The notes under the pieces are model-generated. The model did not search any database. It saw only the letters and a program-made list of their open reading frames with translations, and had not been told where the DNA came from. From Gammaproteobacteria bacterium (GTDB taxonomy: Bacteria; Pseudomonadota; Gammaproteobacteria; UBA6429; Thiohalophilaceae), in NCBI GenBank assembly GCA_016125505.1, contig WGLP01000006.1:280246-344245 (forward strand): a DNA stretch of 64,000 nucleotides. Reading direction: 5' to 3'. Below, piece after piece: positions 18,510 through 28,046 of this stretch (position 1 is the first letter of the stretch; the number at the start of each line of letters is the position of its first letter). Both the position numbers and the translations under genes were made by a program.

Positions 18510-21355
18510 GCAAAATCCCGTGGTTCACCGTCACCGAACACATTCTCGACACAACGGCCGCACAATTCCGGATGCTCCGCATTGCTGCCCACATCCTCCC
18601 GGTAATGCCAGCAACGTGCACATTTTGGATATGTCGAAGCAGACACCGATACCCAGATTTCATCATTGGTGGAGAGCGTATAGTGTTGCGCCTCCTTCGG
18701 TGGCTCACCCGCCTGATAGATGCGCGCGGCGGAGGTAATCAATACGAAGCGCAACTCGTCACCGAGGCATTGCAACAAGTCATGAATCTCGCGGCCACAG
18801 TAGAGCCCGACCTCCGCCTCCAGATTGGCACCGATCTCGCCGGCGGCACGCAGGCGTTCCAGTTCCTTGTTGACGCAGTTGCGCACTTCCATCACCTTCG
18901 CCCAGTAACCGAGATCCATACCATAAGGATCCCGGCTGATATCCGGGAAGACATAATACTCGGTAAACAATACCGAGGGACTGCGTTTACCCGGCAGATA
19001 TCGCCAGATCTCTTCGGCAGTAAAACTCAGGATCGGCACCAACCAGCGCACCATGGCCTCCAGGATATGATAGACCGCGGTTTGCGCCGAGCGCCGTGCC
19101 ACGCTGTCAGTTTTCGTCGTGTACTGGCGATCCTTGATGACGTCCAGATAAAACGCACCCATGTCCACGGCACAGAAGTTGTGTACCTTCTGGTAGATCG
19201 TATGAAATTCATATTTATCGTAGGCAGTCTTCAATTCACCCTGCAATTGCTGCGCACGCGCCACCGCCCAGCGATCCAGACTCACCAGCTTATCCATCGG
19301 TAACTGGTGTTTTGCCGGGTCGAAGTCATACAGGTTGGCCAGCAGATAACGCGAGGTATTGCGAATCCGGCGATAGGCATCGGCAATGCGCTTGAGGATC
19401 TCATCGGAGAAGGTCATCTCGCCACGGTAATCGGTAGCCGCTACCCATAAACGCAAGATGTCGGCACCCAGGCTGTTGGCGATCTTCTGCGGTTCAACAC
19501 CGTTACCGCTGGACTTGGACATCTTGTAGCCCTTCTCGTCCACGGTGAAACCATGGGTCAGCGCACTCTTGTACGCACACACCCCCGTCATCGCCACGGA
19601 GGTCAACAGTGATGACTGGAACCAGCCGCGGTGTTGATCTGAACCTTCCAGATATAAATCGGCAGCCGGATAGGTATCGTAACCCTCCCGCTGATTCAAC
19701 ACGGCAAAATGCGTCACACCGGAATCGAACCAGACGTCGAGAATATCCGTGACCTTGTGATAACTGTCGGCATCATCGCCGAGCAATTCCTTCGCCTCCA
19801 GCGCATACCAGGCATCGACACCATGCTGTTCGATCCGCTTCGCGACTTCCTCCATCAGCGAGATGCTATCCGGATGCGGTTCCTGGGTCTTGTTATGCAC
19901 GAACAGGGCGATCGGCACACCCCAGGTACGCTGGCGCGAGATACACCAGTCCGGACGTGTCGTGATCATCCCCTGGATACGCGCCTGGCCCCACTCCGGC
20001 AACCATTTCGTCCTGGCAATTTCCCGCAGTGCCGCCTGGCGCAGACCCTGTTGTTCCATGCTGATAAACCATTGTGGCGTGGCGCGGAAAATGATCGGGC
20101 TCTTGTGCCGCCAGCAATGCGGATAGCTGTGCTTCAGCTTGGCTACAGCGACTAGCGTGCCCTTGGCTTTAAGCACCTCGATGACATCATCGTTCGCCTT
20201 GAACACGTGCTTACCGGCAAACAAGGGGGTATCCGCTAAAAATACCCCGTCGGGTCCGACGGGATTGTCGACTTTCAGGTGATATTGCAAACCGGCAATG
20301 TAGTCTTCCTGACCATGGCCTGGTGCGGTATGCACGCAACCGGTACCGGCGTCCAGCGTCACGTGTTCGCCAAGGATGATTGGCACCTCCCGTTCATAAA
20401 ACGGATGATGCAATTTCAAATGCTCCAGCGCCTCACCAAGACAGGTACCCACCACACGATAATTATCGACGCTATAGCGTTGCATGCAGGACTGCACCAG
20501 CTCACTGGCGAGCAGCAGATATTCTGTACCATGGCCGGCGATACCCTCGCATTGCACCATGCTGTATTCCAGCTTGGGATTCACGGCAACCGCCTGGTTA
20601 GCCGGCAAGGTCCACGGCGTGGTGGTCCAGATCACCACAGAAACCTTTTTACCAAAGTGTTTGTGATCAACATGGGTGCAACGCGCCTTGAGGGCTTCCA
20701 CATCCATCACTTCGAAGCGTACATCGATCGCCGGTGAGATCTTGTCCTCGTACTCCACTTCCGCTTCAGCGAGGGCCGAACCGCAATCGGCACACCAGTG
20801 CACGGGTTTGGAACCCTTGTGCAAATGGCCGTTGCCAACGATACGCGCAAGTGCACGCACGATGTCTGCCTCGAATTTGAAATCCATGGTGAGATAAGGT
20901 TTGTCCCATTCACCGAGCACACCCAGACGCTGGAAATCCCTGCGCTGGCCATCGACCTGCTTCGTCGCATAGGTGCGGCAGGCCTTACGAAATTCCTCCG
21001 CACTGACTTTCACGCCCGCCTTGCCGATTTTCTTTTCCACCTGTAACTCGATCGGCAGGCCGTGACAGTCCCAGCCCGGGATATACGGCGCATCATAACC
21101 ATCCAGCGTACGTGACTTGACAATGATGTCCTTGAGGATCTTGTTGACTGCATGACCTAGATGAATATCGCCGTTGGCGTACGGCGGACCGTCGTGCAGA
21201 ACAAATAATGGCTTGCCCTTGTTCGCCTCGCGGAGTTTTTGATAGAGCGCCATCGTTTCCCACTGTTTCAATTGCTCCGGTTCACGGTTGGCGAGATTAC
21301 CGCGCATGGGGAAATCAGTCTTCGGCAGATTGAGTGTATCTTTGTAGTCAGCCAC
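18506..21355 (-). CDS. ileS: Isoleucyl-tRNA synthetase
   Basis: 949-residue class I synthetase. The HIGH-type motif is in [17 protein letters not shown], the KMSKS motif in [15 protein letters not shown], and the large CP1 editing domain lies between them ([13 protein letters not shown]). The C-terminal zinc finger [23 protein letters not shown] is intact. The length is normal for bacterial IleS. It is co-transcribed with lspA (4-nt overlap). Confidence 0.98.
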   Translation of the reverse strand: MADYKDTLNLPKTDFPMRGNLANREPEQLKQWETMALYQKLREANKGKPLFVLHDGPPYANGDIHLGHAVNKILKDIIVKSRTLDGYDAPYIPGWDCHGLPIELQVEKKIGKAGVKVSAEEFRKACRTYATKQVDGQRRDFQRLGVLGEWDKPYLTMDFKFEADIVRALARIVGNGHLHKGSKPVHWCADCGSALAEAEVEYEDKISPAIDVRFEVMDVEALKARCTHVDHKHFGKKVSVVIWTTTPWTLPANQAVAVNPKLEYSMVQCEGIAGHGTEYLLLASELVQSCMQRYSVDNYRVVGTCLGEALEHLKLHHPFYEREVPIILGEHVTLDAGTGCVHTAPGHGQEDYIAGLQYHLKVDNPVGPDGVFLADTPLFAGKHVFKANDDVIEVLKAKGTLVAVAKLKHSYPHCWRHKSPIIFRATPQWFISMEQQGLRQAALREIARTKWLPEWGQARIQGMITTRPDWCISRQRTWGVPIALFVHNKTQEPHPDSISLMEEVAKRIEQHGVDAWYALEAKELLGDDADSYHKVTDILDVWFDSGVTHFAVLNQREGYDTYPAADLYLEGSDQHRGWFQSSLLTSVAMTGVCAYKSALTHGFTVDEKGYKMSKSSGNGVEPQKIANSLGADILRLWVAATDYRGEMTFSDEILKRIADAYRRIRNTSRYLLANLYDFDPAKHQLPMDKLVSLDRWAVARAQQLQGELKTAYDKYEFHTIYQKVHNFCAVDMGAFYLDVIKDRQYTTKTDSVARRSAQTAVYHILEAMVRWLVPILSFTAEEIWRYLPGKRSPSVLFTEYYVFPDISRDPYGMDLGYWAKVMEVRNCVNKELERLRAAGEIGANLEAEVGLYCGREIHDLLQCLGDELRFVLITSAARIYQAGEPPKEAQHYTLSTNDEIWVSVSASTYPKCARCWHYREDVGSNAEHPELCGRCVENVFGDGEPRDFA

Positions 21356-21390
21356 GATGTCATCGATCCTTATCTATTTTGAATTGATAT

Positions 21391-22362
21391 TCAGGGATTG
21401 CCTGATTGTTGTTGCCTGGCCGGGGAATACCCCTGCCGCTGTTGAAAATACGCCTGTGCGTTCTCCACATCCCTGGCGATTTGCACCTTCAATGCCTCCA
21501 GCGTGGTGTAACGCACTTCATCACGCAACTTGTGCAGAAAACTTACCTGCAGGTACTCGCCGTAAATGTCGCGATTGAAATCGAACAGATACACTTCCAG
21601 GATCGTTGTCTTGCCATCCACCGTCGGTCGTGTCCCCAGACTGGCCACACCCGGCAGCGGTTCACCCTCTATACCGAAGACCTCGACCACGAAGATACCC
21701 TGCAAGGGCGTCGCCTTGCGATGCACGTGAATATTCGCGGTTGGAAACCCGAGTTCGCGTCCCAGCTTTTTGCCATGAGCAACGCGCCCGCTCATGCGGT
21801 AACTGCGACCCAGCAACTTTTCCGCCTCCGCCAGGCCACCCTGGTTGAGTGCAGCGCGCACGCGGGTACTGCTGACCCGTTCGCCATCGATCAAAAACGT
21901 GTGCATGTTGACCACGGCAAAGCCGTGCTCACGGCCTGCCGCCTGTAACATGGCGAAATCACCCGCGCGATCCTTGCCGAAACGAAAATCATCGCCCACC
22001 ACCAGGTACTTCACACCCAGCCCGTCCACCAGTACGCGCTGAATAAACTCTTCGGCTGGCATCTGCGCCAGTTTGCGATTGAACGACAATAACAACAGGC
22101 GATCGATGTGAAAGCGGCGCAATGCCTCCAGCTTCTCGCGCATGCGCGTCAGTCGAGCCGGCGCCTGCTGCGGGCGAAAATACTCCATCGGCTGCGGCTC
22201 GAAGCTGATCAGTACCGACGGCAAGTGCAGACGACCGGCCTCCTCGCCCAGCTGGCCGATGACCGCCTGATGGCCCAAATGCACGCCATCGAAATTCCCG
22301 ATCGTTGCCACGCAGCCACGATGCTCAGGACGTAAATTATGGACTCCACGAATCAATTGCAT
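21391..22362 (-). CDS. ribF: Bifunctional riboflavin kinase/FAD synthetase RibF
   Basis: 323 residues. The N-terminal FMN adenylyltransferase domain has ATIGNFDGVHLGHQAVIG and VGDDFRFGKDRAG. The C-terminal flavokinase domain has GRVAHGKKLGRELGFPTANIHVH and TTILEVYLFDFNRDIYGEYLQVSFLHKLRDE. It makes FMN and then FAD from riboflavin. ATG 22362 (MQLIRGVHNL) is the usual start; the frame extends 9 residues further without conservation. ileS follows after 35 bp. Confidence 0.96.
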   Translation of the reverse strand: MQLIRGVHNLRPEHRGCVATIGNFDGVHLGHQAVIGQLGEEAGRLHLPSVLISFEPQPMEYFRPQQAPARLTRMREKLEALRRFHIDRLLLLSFNRKLAQMPAEEFIQRVLVDGLGVKYLVVGDDFRFGKDRAGDFAMLQAAGREHGFAVVNMHTFLIDGERVSSTRVRAALNQGGLAEAEKLLGRSYRMSGRVAHGKKLGRELGFPTANIHVHRKATPLQGIFVVEVFGIEGEPLPGVASLGTRPTVDGKTTILEVYLFDFNRDIYGEYLQVSFLHKLRDEVRYTTLEALKVQIARDVENAQAYFQQRQGYSPARQQQSGNP

Positions 22363-22499
22363 TTCATAACCCTGGCCGGGCGGCTCCACCGTCCGGCATT
22401 TGTCTTGGTTCAGACACCTTATTATAAGGAAGACACAAAAAAATGCTCCCTCCCATCAAGCAGCTTGCTGATATTTCGCAGATGTGAGTTCGCGCTATG

Positions 22500-22642
22500 C
22501 AGCTTTGTTGGATAACCTCACGAGCGCAGCCAGGGCAAGGCGTAAAAGGACGAAAAACCGGAGTTGACACGGGAGTCAATGAGGATTTTGAGTCCTTTTT
22601 ACAACGCGGTCATGGCAAGCGCAGTAGTTAGCCAACAAGCTG
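22500..22642. repeat. MITE-like palindromic element, copy 1
   Basis: About 143 bp with imperfect terminal inverted repeats (cagctttgttggataac at the left, gttagccaacaagctg at the right). The internal sequence is about 87% identical by eye to the element at 49513-49653, for example the shared blocks aggcgtaaaagga and catggcaagcgcagtagtt. It lies between ribF and murJ, ending 2 bp from the murJ stop. It has no coding potential and resembles non-autonomous mobile elements. Confidence 0.75.
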
Positions 22643-22643
22643 T

Positions 22644-24209
22644 CTAGGAGTGTTGGGCGCGAAAGGCGCCTAGTCTGAATCCAAACAAATACAGGCCGGC
22701 GAAATAGGTCGCCGCGCACACGCCGACCCAGACCAGCAGCATCAGCGCCCGGTGACCGGCCGACCAGGCCAGCCAGTGCGATAGCCCGGGGACCGCGAAT
22801 ATCAGCACCGCCAGCATCATGGCCAGGGCACCGGCCAGCTGGCGCAGGAAACAGCCCCAGCCCGGCATGCTGTGATAAACGCCCTGGCGGCGTAACGTCA
22901 GGAACAGCATGATGGCATTGCCGTAGGCCGACAGGGACGTCGCCATGGCCAGTCCTGCGTGCGGTGCCGGGAGTTCCAGCTGCACCCAGGGGATCACCAA
23001 GACCAGGATTAAAACAATATTGCTCAGCATTGCCACCACGGCAATTCGCACCGGCGTCCGGGTGTCCTGGCGGGAATAGAAGGCCGGTGCCAGAACCTTA
23101 ATCATGATAAAGGCCAGCAGGCCGCTGGCATACGCCAACAGGCTCATCTGTGACATCAACACATCATGCGCCTTGAAGGCGCCATAGTTGAACAGGGTCG
23201 TCATCAGCGGCCCGGCCAGCATGACCAGTCCGGCCGTTGCAGGCAGAGCAATCAACAGGGCCCAACGGATACCCCAATCCAGGGTCTTGGCAAATTCGTG
23301 GCCATCGGTCTGGACGTGGTGCTGGGACAGGCTGGGCAGGATGACAGTGGAAATGGCGATCCCGAACACGCCCAGGGGAAACTCCACCAGGCGGTCGGAG
23401 TACGTCAGCCAGGACACCGAGCCGTCCGGCAAGACCACATAGGCCACCAGCAAATCCACCATCAGGTTGATCTGGACCACCATCGAGCCCAGGATGGCCG
23501 GCCCCATCAGGCGCATGATGCGTTGCACGCCGGGGTCATTGAAGCCCCAGCGCGGCCAGATCAGCAGGCCCATCCTGGCCAGGAAGGGCAACTGGAACCC
23601 GAGTTGCACGATACCTGCCGCCAGCACGCCCCAGGCCAGGGCCTTGACCTGATTGCCGGGCGGCATCAGGGGGGCCAGCCAGATGGCCGCGGCAATCATG
23701 CAAAGATTGAGAAACACCGGGGTAAAAGCCGGTATGGCGAAACGTTTGTAGGTATTGAGCACCCCGCCCGCCAGCGACGTCAGCGAGATAAACAGGATAT
23801 AGGGCAGGGTCAGCACCAGCATCCCGGCCGTCAGCACGAGCTTATGTTGGTTAGTGATTACTCTGGGCCCAAAGTGCAGGATCAGCCAGGGTAATACCAC
23901 GATGCTGACCAGGGTGATCAACAGCACCACCAGCGCCAGGCTCCCGGCCACCTTGCCGATGAGGTCCCGCACCGCGGCATCGCCCTGCCGCACCTTGTAC
24001 TCGCCCAGCACGGGGACAAAGCCCTGGGAAAAGGCCCCCTCGGCAAACAGTCTGCGCATGAAATTGGGGATTTTGAAGGCCACCCAGAAGGCATCCAGGC
24101 CGGCACCGGCACCGAAGATAATGGCAATAATCTGGTCCCGAATCAGTCCAAAGACCCGTGACACCAGGGTCAGCGCGCTGAACACGCTGGCCGAACGCAA
24201 TAGCCCCAT
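22644..24209 (-). CDS. murJ: Lipid II flippase MurJ
   Basis: 521-residue polytopic membrane protein of the MviN family with about 14 hydrophobic helices. Characteristic segments are SALTLVSRVFGLIRDQIIAIIFGAG and DAFWVAFKIPNFMRRLFAEGAFSQGFVPVLGEY at the N-terminus, and SVSWLTYSDRLVEFPLGVFGIAISTVILPSLS in the middle. It flips lipid II to the periplasmic face for peptidoglycan synthesis. It is divergent from rpsT, and a MITE-like element separates it from ribF. Confidence 0.96.
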   Translation of the reverse strand: MGLLRSASVFSALTLVSRVFGLIRDQIIAIIFGAGAGLDAFWVAFKIPNFMRRLFAEGAFSQGFVPVLGEYKVRQGDAAVRDLIGKVAGSLALVVLLITLVSIVVLPWLILHFGPRVITNQHKLVLTAGMLVLTLPYILFISLTSLAGGVLNTYKRFAIPAFTPVFLNLCMIAAAIWLAPLMPPGNQVKALAWGVLAAGIVQLGFQLPFLARMGLLIWPRWGFNDPGVQRIMRLMGPAILGSMVVQINLMVDLLVAYVVLPDGSVSWLTYSDRLVEFPLGVFGIAISTVILPSLSQHHVQTDGHEFAKTLDWGIRWALLIALPATAGLVMLAGPLMTTLFNYGAFKAHDVLMSQMSLLAYASGLLAFIMIKVLAPAFYSRQDTRTPVRIAVVAMLSNIVLILVLVIPWVQLELPAPHAGLAMATSLSAYGNAIMLFLTLRRQGVYHSMPGWGCFLRQLAGALAMMLAVLIFAVPGLSHWLAWSAGHRALMLLVWVGVCAATYFAGLYLFGFRLGAFRAQHS

Positions 24210-24345
24210 TAGCTGTCGGCCCGGCCGTTTCTGGCCCTAACCCTCTGATTTGTCTGTAATTCCATGGGCGCGTATTATGCCTGCGATGAGACCAGAAATA
24301 CATTGCCCGCACCGGTGAAAAACACTGCCGATTTCCCACAAGTCG

Positions 24346-24374
24346 TTGCTATTGCAGGGCAAAACGTCCATAAT
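24346..24374 (+). promoter_or_regulatory. Sigma-70 promoter of rpsT
   Basis: TTGCTA (24346-24351), 17-bp spacer, CATAAT (24369-24374), about 40 bp upstream of the rpsT start codon. Confidence 0.55.
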
Positions 24375-24414
24375 ACGCCGCTTTCGTAAAACCCGTGCCA
24401 GCAGGAGAATTACC

Positions 24415-24675
24415 TTGGCGAATACAGCACAATCCAAGAAGCGCGCCCGTCAGGCGATTAAGCGCAACGAACACAACGTCCCACTGCGTTCCCGTTTTCG
24501 CAGCGCGGTGAAGAAGGTCCTGACCGCCATTGCCAGCGGCGACAAAACCGCAGCGCAGTCAGCATACAAAGACGCCGTCTCTCTGATCGACAAGACCGAA
24601 AGCAAAGGTCTTATCCACAAGAATAAGGCATCGCGTCACAAGTCACGTCTGAACGCCCGCGTTCGCGCGATGTAA
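24415..24675 (+). CDS. rpsT: 30S ribosomal protein S20
   Basis: 86-residue basic S20 starting ANTAQSKKRARQAIKRN, with the typical helical body and the HKNKASRHKSRLNARV tail. The start codon is TTG at 24415, with AGGAG upstream; the only in-frame upstream start would add 23 non-S20 residues. E. coli rpsT also uses UUG and is autoregulated at translation, so the rare start is a conserved feature. A strong terminator follows. Confidence 0.96.
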   Translation: MANTAQSKKRARQAIKRNEHNVPLRSRFRSAVKKVLTAIASGDKTAAQSAYKDAVSLIDKTESKGLIHKNKASRHKSRLNARVRAM

Positions 24676-24700
24676 GCGAATCGATCATTCCGCTTCAAAT

Positions 24701-24733
24701 AAAAAACCGGCCTTCTGGCCGGTTTTTTATTTT
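24701..24733. terminator. Bidirectional rho-independent terminator
   Basis: AAAAAACCGGCC-TTCT-GGCCGGTTTTTT, a GC-rich stem with A and T runs on both sides, between rpsT and the convergent anti-sigma gene. It can serve both strands. Confidence 0.92.
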
Positions 24734-24753
24734 GCTCGTGCACGTTACGCGAT

Positions 24754-25518
24754 CTAATAGCTCATTGTCTTATACGTCACTCGCGCCATTTCCAACAGAC
24801 GCTGACGATCTTGTTCGCCTACCAGGGCAAATCCCAGATCCTCATCGACCCAGTACATGACCTGCTGCCCATCCTGTTCCTCAATGCGGAATGCGGTTTG
24901 CGCTGTGCCCTTGTCTTTGACGGAAACATACAGGGTCAGGCGGGAACCGCTCTTCATTTGGTACATGAACTGGGCCGCAGCCCCCTGGTTACTCCCCGGT
25001 AACAAACGCCCACCCACCAGTTGATATCCGAACGGACCGAGGTCCGGCACACGCAGCGTGTGGCCGAGGCGCTTGGATAACCACTGCACAAGGTGTTTTT
25101 CCTGATCGGCGCCGACCTCCACCGGATGCAATAACTCCGCGCTATAGACGACATGGGCAATCGCCGCGCGTTCGGTAAATGGCTCGGCCACAACGACCTT
25201 GTGAAGCATCTCGCCGCGAAATAAAAATCCGCTCACCCCGCCGAGCATTACCCAGGCAAGTGCAGCCGCAATCCGCGGCAACTTACGGCGCGTCTTGCCT
25301 GCGGTGACAGCCGTGAGTCTTTCCGGTACCGGTTCATCCAGCACGCGATCGAACAGGCCGTGCAGCATTTGATTCTGCTCCTGATAAGCACGAACTTGTG
25401 CTGCAAGATCAGGGTGTTCGGCCAAATAAATCTCGACCTCCGCATGCCGTGCAGAATCGAGACGGCCATCGACATAGGCCTGGATATCGGCTTCGGTGGG
25501 TACAGGAATCCGGGTCAT
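24754..25518 (-). CDS. Membrane anti-sigma factor
   Basis: 254 residues. The N-terminal cytoplasmic part (EADIQAYVDGRLDSARHAEVEIYLAEHPDLAAQVRAY) matches anti-sigma domains that bind ECF factors but lacks the HxxxCxxC zinc motif. A single membrane segment follows near residues 85-102 (LPRIAAALAWVMLGGVSGF), then a periplasmic domain of about 150 residues including a DLGPFGYQLVGGRLLPG segment. It overlaps the ECF sigma gene by 4 nt (ATGA), the usual sigma/anti-sigma arrangement. The signal sensed is unknown. Confidence 0.85.
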   Translation of the reverse strand: MTRIPVPTEADIQAYVDGRLDSARHAEVEIYLAEHPDLAAQVRAYQEQNQMLHGLFDRVLDEPVPERLTAVTAGKTRRKLPRIAAALAWVMLGGVSGFLFRGEMLHKVVVAEPFTERAAIAHVVYSAELLHPVEVGADQEKHLVQWLSKRLGHTLRVPDLGPFGYQLVGGRLLPGSNQGAAAQFMYQMKSGSRLTLYVSVKDKGTAQTAFRIEEQDGQQVMYWVDEDLGFALVGEQDRQRLLEMARVTYKTMSY

Positions 25519-26009
25519 TTTACCCTCCTCAATTGCGGACCGGCTTCGCCGTTGATCAACTGGCGCAGGCGTTCACGCGCACGCGCCAGGCGGGACATGA
25601 TGGTCCCCACGGGCAAATCCAGCACCTGGGCAGCCTGTTCATAGGACAGTTGTTCCAGTCCGATCAACAGGATGATCGCGCGTTGTTCCGCACTTAACAT
25701 CTGCACGGCCTGCATAAAATCACGCGCCGTCACCATCTCTTCCGCCAGCTCTTCACCGCTATGGATATCTTCCGGCGGCGCGTTCTGCAACCAGTGCTGC
25801 GTACGCGGAATTTGATTAATAAAGAGATTGTGCATGATCGTAAACAACCAAGCACGCAAATCGCTGCCTGCGCGAAACAGGGAAAACTTTTTCAGCCCGC
25901 GTTCCAGTGTGTCCTGCACCAGATCGTCCGCCAGGGAGCGATCACGCAATAAGGCAATCGCGTATCGCCGCAGACTCGGGATGTGTTCATTAAAAGGATG
26001 CTGCGCCAT
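25515..26009 (-). CDS. ECF-type RNA polymerase sigma factor
   Basis: 164 residues. Region 2 is RRYAIALLRDRSLADDLVQDTLERGLKKF..DLRAWLFTIMHNLFINQIP; region 4 is LSAEQRAIILLIGLEQLSYEQAAQVLDLPVGTIMSRLARARERLRQ. ATG 26009 has GGAG 7 nt upstream and is chosen over the in-frame codon at 26027. It is co-transcribed with its anti-sigma partner. It may control the nearby NTF2-like gene, which has an ECF-like promoter. Confidence 0.92.
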   Translation of the reverse strand: MAQHPFNEHIPSLRRYAIALLRDRSLADDLVQDTLERGLKKFSLFRAGSDLRAWLFTIMHNLFINQIPRTQHWLQNAPPEDIHSGEELAEEMVTARDFMQAVQMLSAEQRAIILLIGLEQLSYEQAAQVLDLPVGTIMSRLARARERLRQLINGEAGPQLRRVK

Positions 26010-26045
26010 CGTCGCGCTCCAGGCCAACGTATTTCATTCTAAATC

Positions 26046-26071
26046 ACCTGCCGCTCACCGGGAACGGCAGG
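26046..26071 (-). terminator. Hairpin after the NTF2-like gene
   Basis: On the minus strand, CCTGCCG-TTCCCGGTGAG-CGGCAGG between the NTF2-like stop and the ECF sigma start. The stem is clear but only a short T-rich tract (TGATTT) follows, so it may be a partial terminator. Confidence 0.45.
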
Positions 26072-26093
26072 TTGACTGTCAAACTGACGCTTC

Positions 26094-26522
26094 TTAGTAG
26101 CTGCTACCCAGCTTCGGGTCGATTTGCCAGACTTCGTTGACGAGCTTACCCTCGCGGTACACCAGTACATAGCGCACCTTGATGGTGTTCTTGCCGCTGA
26201 AAATCACATTGGCCGAGACCGTCGAGCCTTTGGGATTGCTGCTTTCCGCGACATTGTCGATTTTAGCGGTCAAGGGCGCATTGCCCTTGGCAAATTTGCT
26301 CCAGACACCCTGAATCGACTCACGGCCGCTGTACACGCCGTCCAGCGGACCGCCCACCCATTGAAACACCGCCTGATCGCCGTAATTCGCCATGATCTTG
26401 CTGACATCGCCGGCCGCGACAGCATTAATATGGTTGGTAGCCTCATCGCTGGGCCCGGCCATCACGGTGGCACAGGCGGTGGTCATCATGGCGGTTGCCA
26501 ATATCATCGTACGTAACTGCAT
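26094..26522 (-). CDS. Exported NTF2/SnoaL-like protein
   Basis: 142 residues with a signal peptide (MQLRTMILATAMMTTACATVMAG; a possible lipobox at TTAC) and a cone-fold domain resembling DUF4440/SnoaL: ATNHINAVAAGDVSKIMANYGDQAVFQWVGGPLDGVYSGRESIQGVWSKF. No catalytic residues can be assigned. ATG 26522 has GGAG upstream; the longer frame is not needed. It lies between the DUF302 gene and the ECF sigma gene on the same strand, with a candidate ECF promoter upstream. Confidence 0.7.
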   Translation of the reverse strand: MQLRTMILATAMMTTACATVMAGPSDEATNHINAVAAGDVSKIMANYGDQAVFQWVGGPLDGVYSGRESIQGVWSKFAKGNAPLTAKIDNVAESSNPKGSTVSANVIFSGKNTIKVRYVLVYREGKLVNEVWQIDPKLGSSY

Positions 26523-26566
26523 AGGATTCTCCGTTTGGTTTGCATCCCCCAATTGGACGCGTGGGA

Positions 26567-26595
26567 GATGAACAGGCCAGCGGAGGATTTATTCC
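26567..26595 (-). promoter_or_regulatory. Candidate ECF-sigma promoter
   Basis: On the minus strand, GGAATAAAT (26587-26595) and GTTCATC (26567-26573), separated by about 15-17 bp and about 45 bp before the NTF2-like start. The GGAA -35 element is typical of ECF promoters; assignment to the neighbouring sigma factor is inference. Confidence 0.4.
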
Positions 26596-26718
26596 ATACG
26601 CACTGAAAACAAATTCAAAAGAACAACGATGAAAAATATCCGGGAAGGAGAGATATTGCGATGTAATGCACGAGTGCAGTGGTGCCGCGCCCGTCCCTGG
26701 GCACATAACCTGTCCTGA

Positions 26719-27306
26719 TCAGAATTCCCCGCTGCTTGCCCGCTGCATGATGGTTTCGATAACCTTCTTGACATGGATGGCCTCTTCCTTGAGATCGTGC
26801 GGTAGCGGTTTGCCACCGTGGATCATCATGTCCATGTTCAGGGAGTAAATCCACAGCCTGCCCTGCTTGTCCTGCACCAGCGATACCCGGCACGGCAGAT
26901 ACGCTGAATAGGCATCGCTGTAGTCCACCATCTTGGCGGCGGTAAGCGGATTACAATACATATAGATCTTTAAGAAACGCTGTTTCTGACCGGTCATGGC
27001 CTCGACCTGTTGTGACAGCGGTAACTCGCCAACACTCTTGATGTTCAATTCGTTTGAGACGGATTTCATGACGTCTTCCACATCAGAAACCGTCAGTCCT
27101 TCCTTGACCTCCTGCTTCCAGATCGTGGCATCCACGGCACTGCCCGTCTTCATGAGCTTGGTAAGCATGTCCTCATAGGTCGCCGCCGCCTGCGGATCGA
27201 ATGATTGAAAGGCACTGTAATATGGCAGAATTTTTACACCCGCCCAGATCAAACCGACGATCGCAAGCACGCCGATCAGCGCAAGAATATTCCGTATTGC
27301 CTTCAT
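26719..27306 (-). CDS. DUF302 family membrane-anchored protein
   Basis: 195 residues. An N-terminal membrane helix (ILALIGVLAIVGLIWAGV) anchors a domain with the DUF302 pattern FLKIYMYCNPLTAAKMVDYS..YLPCRVSLVQDKQGRLWIYSLNMD. The two cysteines in YCNP and LPCRV are conserved in the family. Biochemical function is unknown; DUF302 genes are frequent in sulphur and metal oxidisers. It lies at the 3' end of the large minus-strand cluster, 60 bp after the proline/tyrosine-rich gene. Confidence 0.8.
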   Translation of the reverse strand: MKAIRNILALIGVLAIVGLIWAGVKILPYYSAFQSFDPQAAATYEDMLTKLMKTGSAVDATIWKQEVKEGLTVSDVEDVMKSVSNELNIKSVGELPLSQQVEAMTGQKQRFLKIYMYCNPLTAAKMVDYSDAYSAYLPCRVSLVQDKQGRLWIYSLNMDMMIHGGKPLPHDLKEEAIHVKKVIETIMQRASSGEF

Positions 27307-27366
27307 AATACTCTCCTGTTTACATCCGCGGAGAGTATAACAGTGGAGCCGGATAACACACCACGG

Positions 27367-27990
27367 TCAATTATCGGATGGCGTACGTGGTGGCGGTACA
27401 TTGGGATACCAACCGTAAGGATAAGCATAGGGCGGTGGCGGCGCATAATACGGGCCATACGCATAATACGCCGGTGGTGGTGCGGGATAATAACCATAAG
27501 GTGCATAATGCATCGGCGAGCCCCATCCCGGTGGTGGACCATATGCACCACGATCACGCAGCATATGGCGTTCGCGCTGCGCCGCTATCCACGCCTCTCG
27601 CGCATTTTGTGCAGTTCGAACATCCTGCCCTGATTTTTCGGCAGATGATTGTGTCGCCTGATCCTGCATTGCCGGCGGTAACCGTTGTGTCATGGATGAC
27701 GGTGGCGGCGATGGATAGCCATAGGGTGATGGCCAATTGTCCGCCGTTGTTGGTTGCGAGGTTTGCCGACTGGCTTGTTGATCATGCGCGGGTTTCTGCG
27801 TCCACCACACCAGTGCCCATAAACCCAGCGCCAATACGATCACCACCATGAGCTTGCTGCGCCAGAACGGGATGGTCTTATCGACAGGCGCGGCACTGTC
27901 ATCACGCATCACCCCCATGTCCTTGAGTTTATCCTTGATGTGGGCCTGTGCCTCGGTTTCATGTTCTTTATCGTCTTGTTTGCTCATCAT
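27367..27990 (-). CDS. Membrane protein with Pro/Tyr-rich tail
   Basis: 207 residues, family not recognised. A charged N-terminus (KQDDKEHETEAQAHIKDKLKDMG) is followed by one membrane helix near residues 47-63 (LMVVIVLALGLWALVWW), a linker, and a low-complexity C-terminus of about 65 residues very rich in Pro, Tyr, Ala and Gly (PAYYAYGPYYAPPPPYAY). The tail is predicted to be periplasmic. It resembles the other Tyr-rich proteins of this cluster and may be a membrane tether for them. AGGAG lies just before the start. Confidence 0.6.
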   Translation of the reverse strand: MMSKQDDKEHETEAQAHIKDKLKDMGVMRDDSAAPVDKTIPFWRSKLMVVIVLALGLWALVWWTQKPAHDQQASRQTSQPTTADNWPSPYGYPSPPPSSMTQRLPPAMQDQATQSSAEKSGQDVRTAQNAREAWIAAQRERHMLRDRGAYGPPPGWGSPMHYAPYGYYPAPPPAYYAYGPYYAPPPPYAYPYGWYPNVPPPRTPSDN

Positions 27991-28046
27991 CTATCTCCTT
28001 ATGCAGATATGCACCTTGTTCGATTGTGGAAGCGGATGAAAATGGA

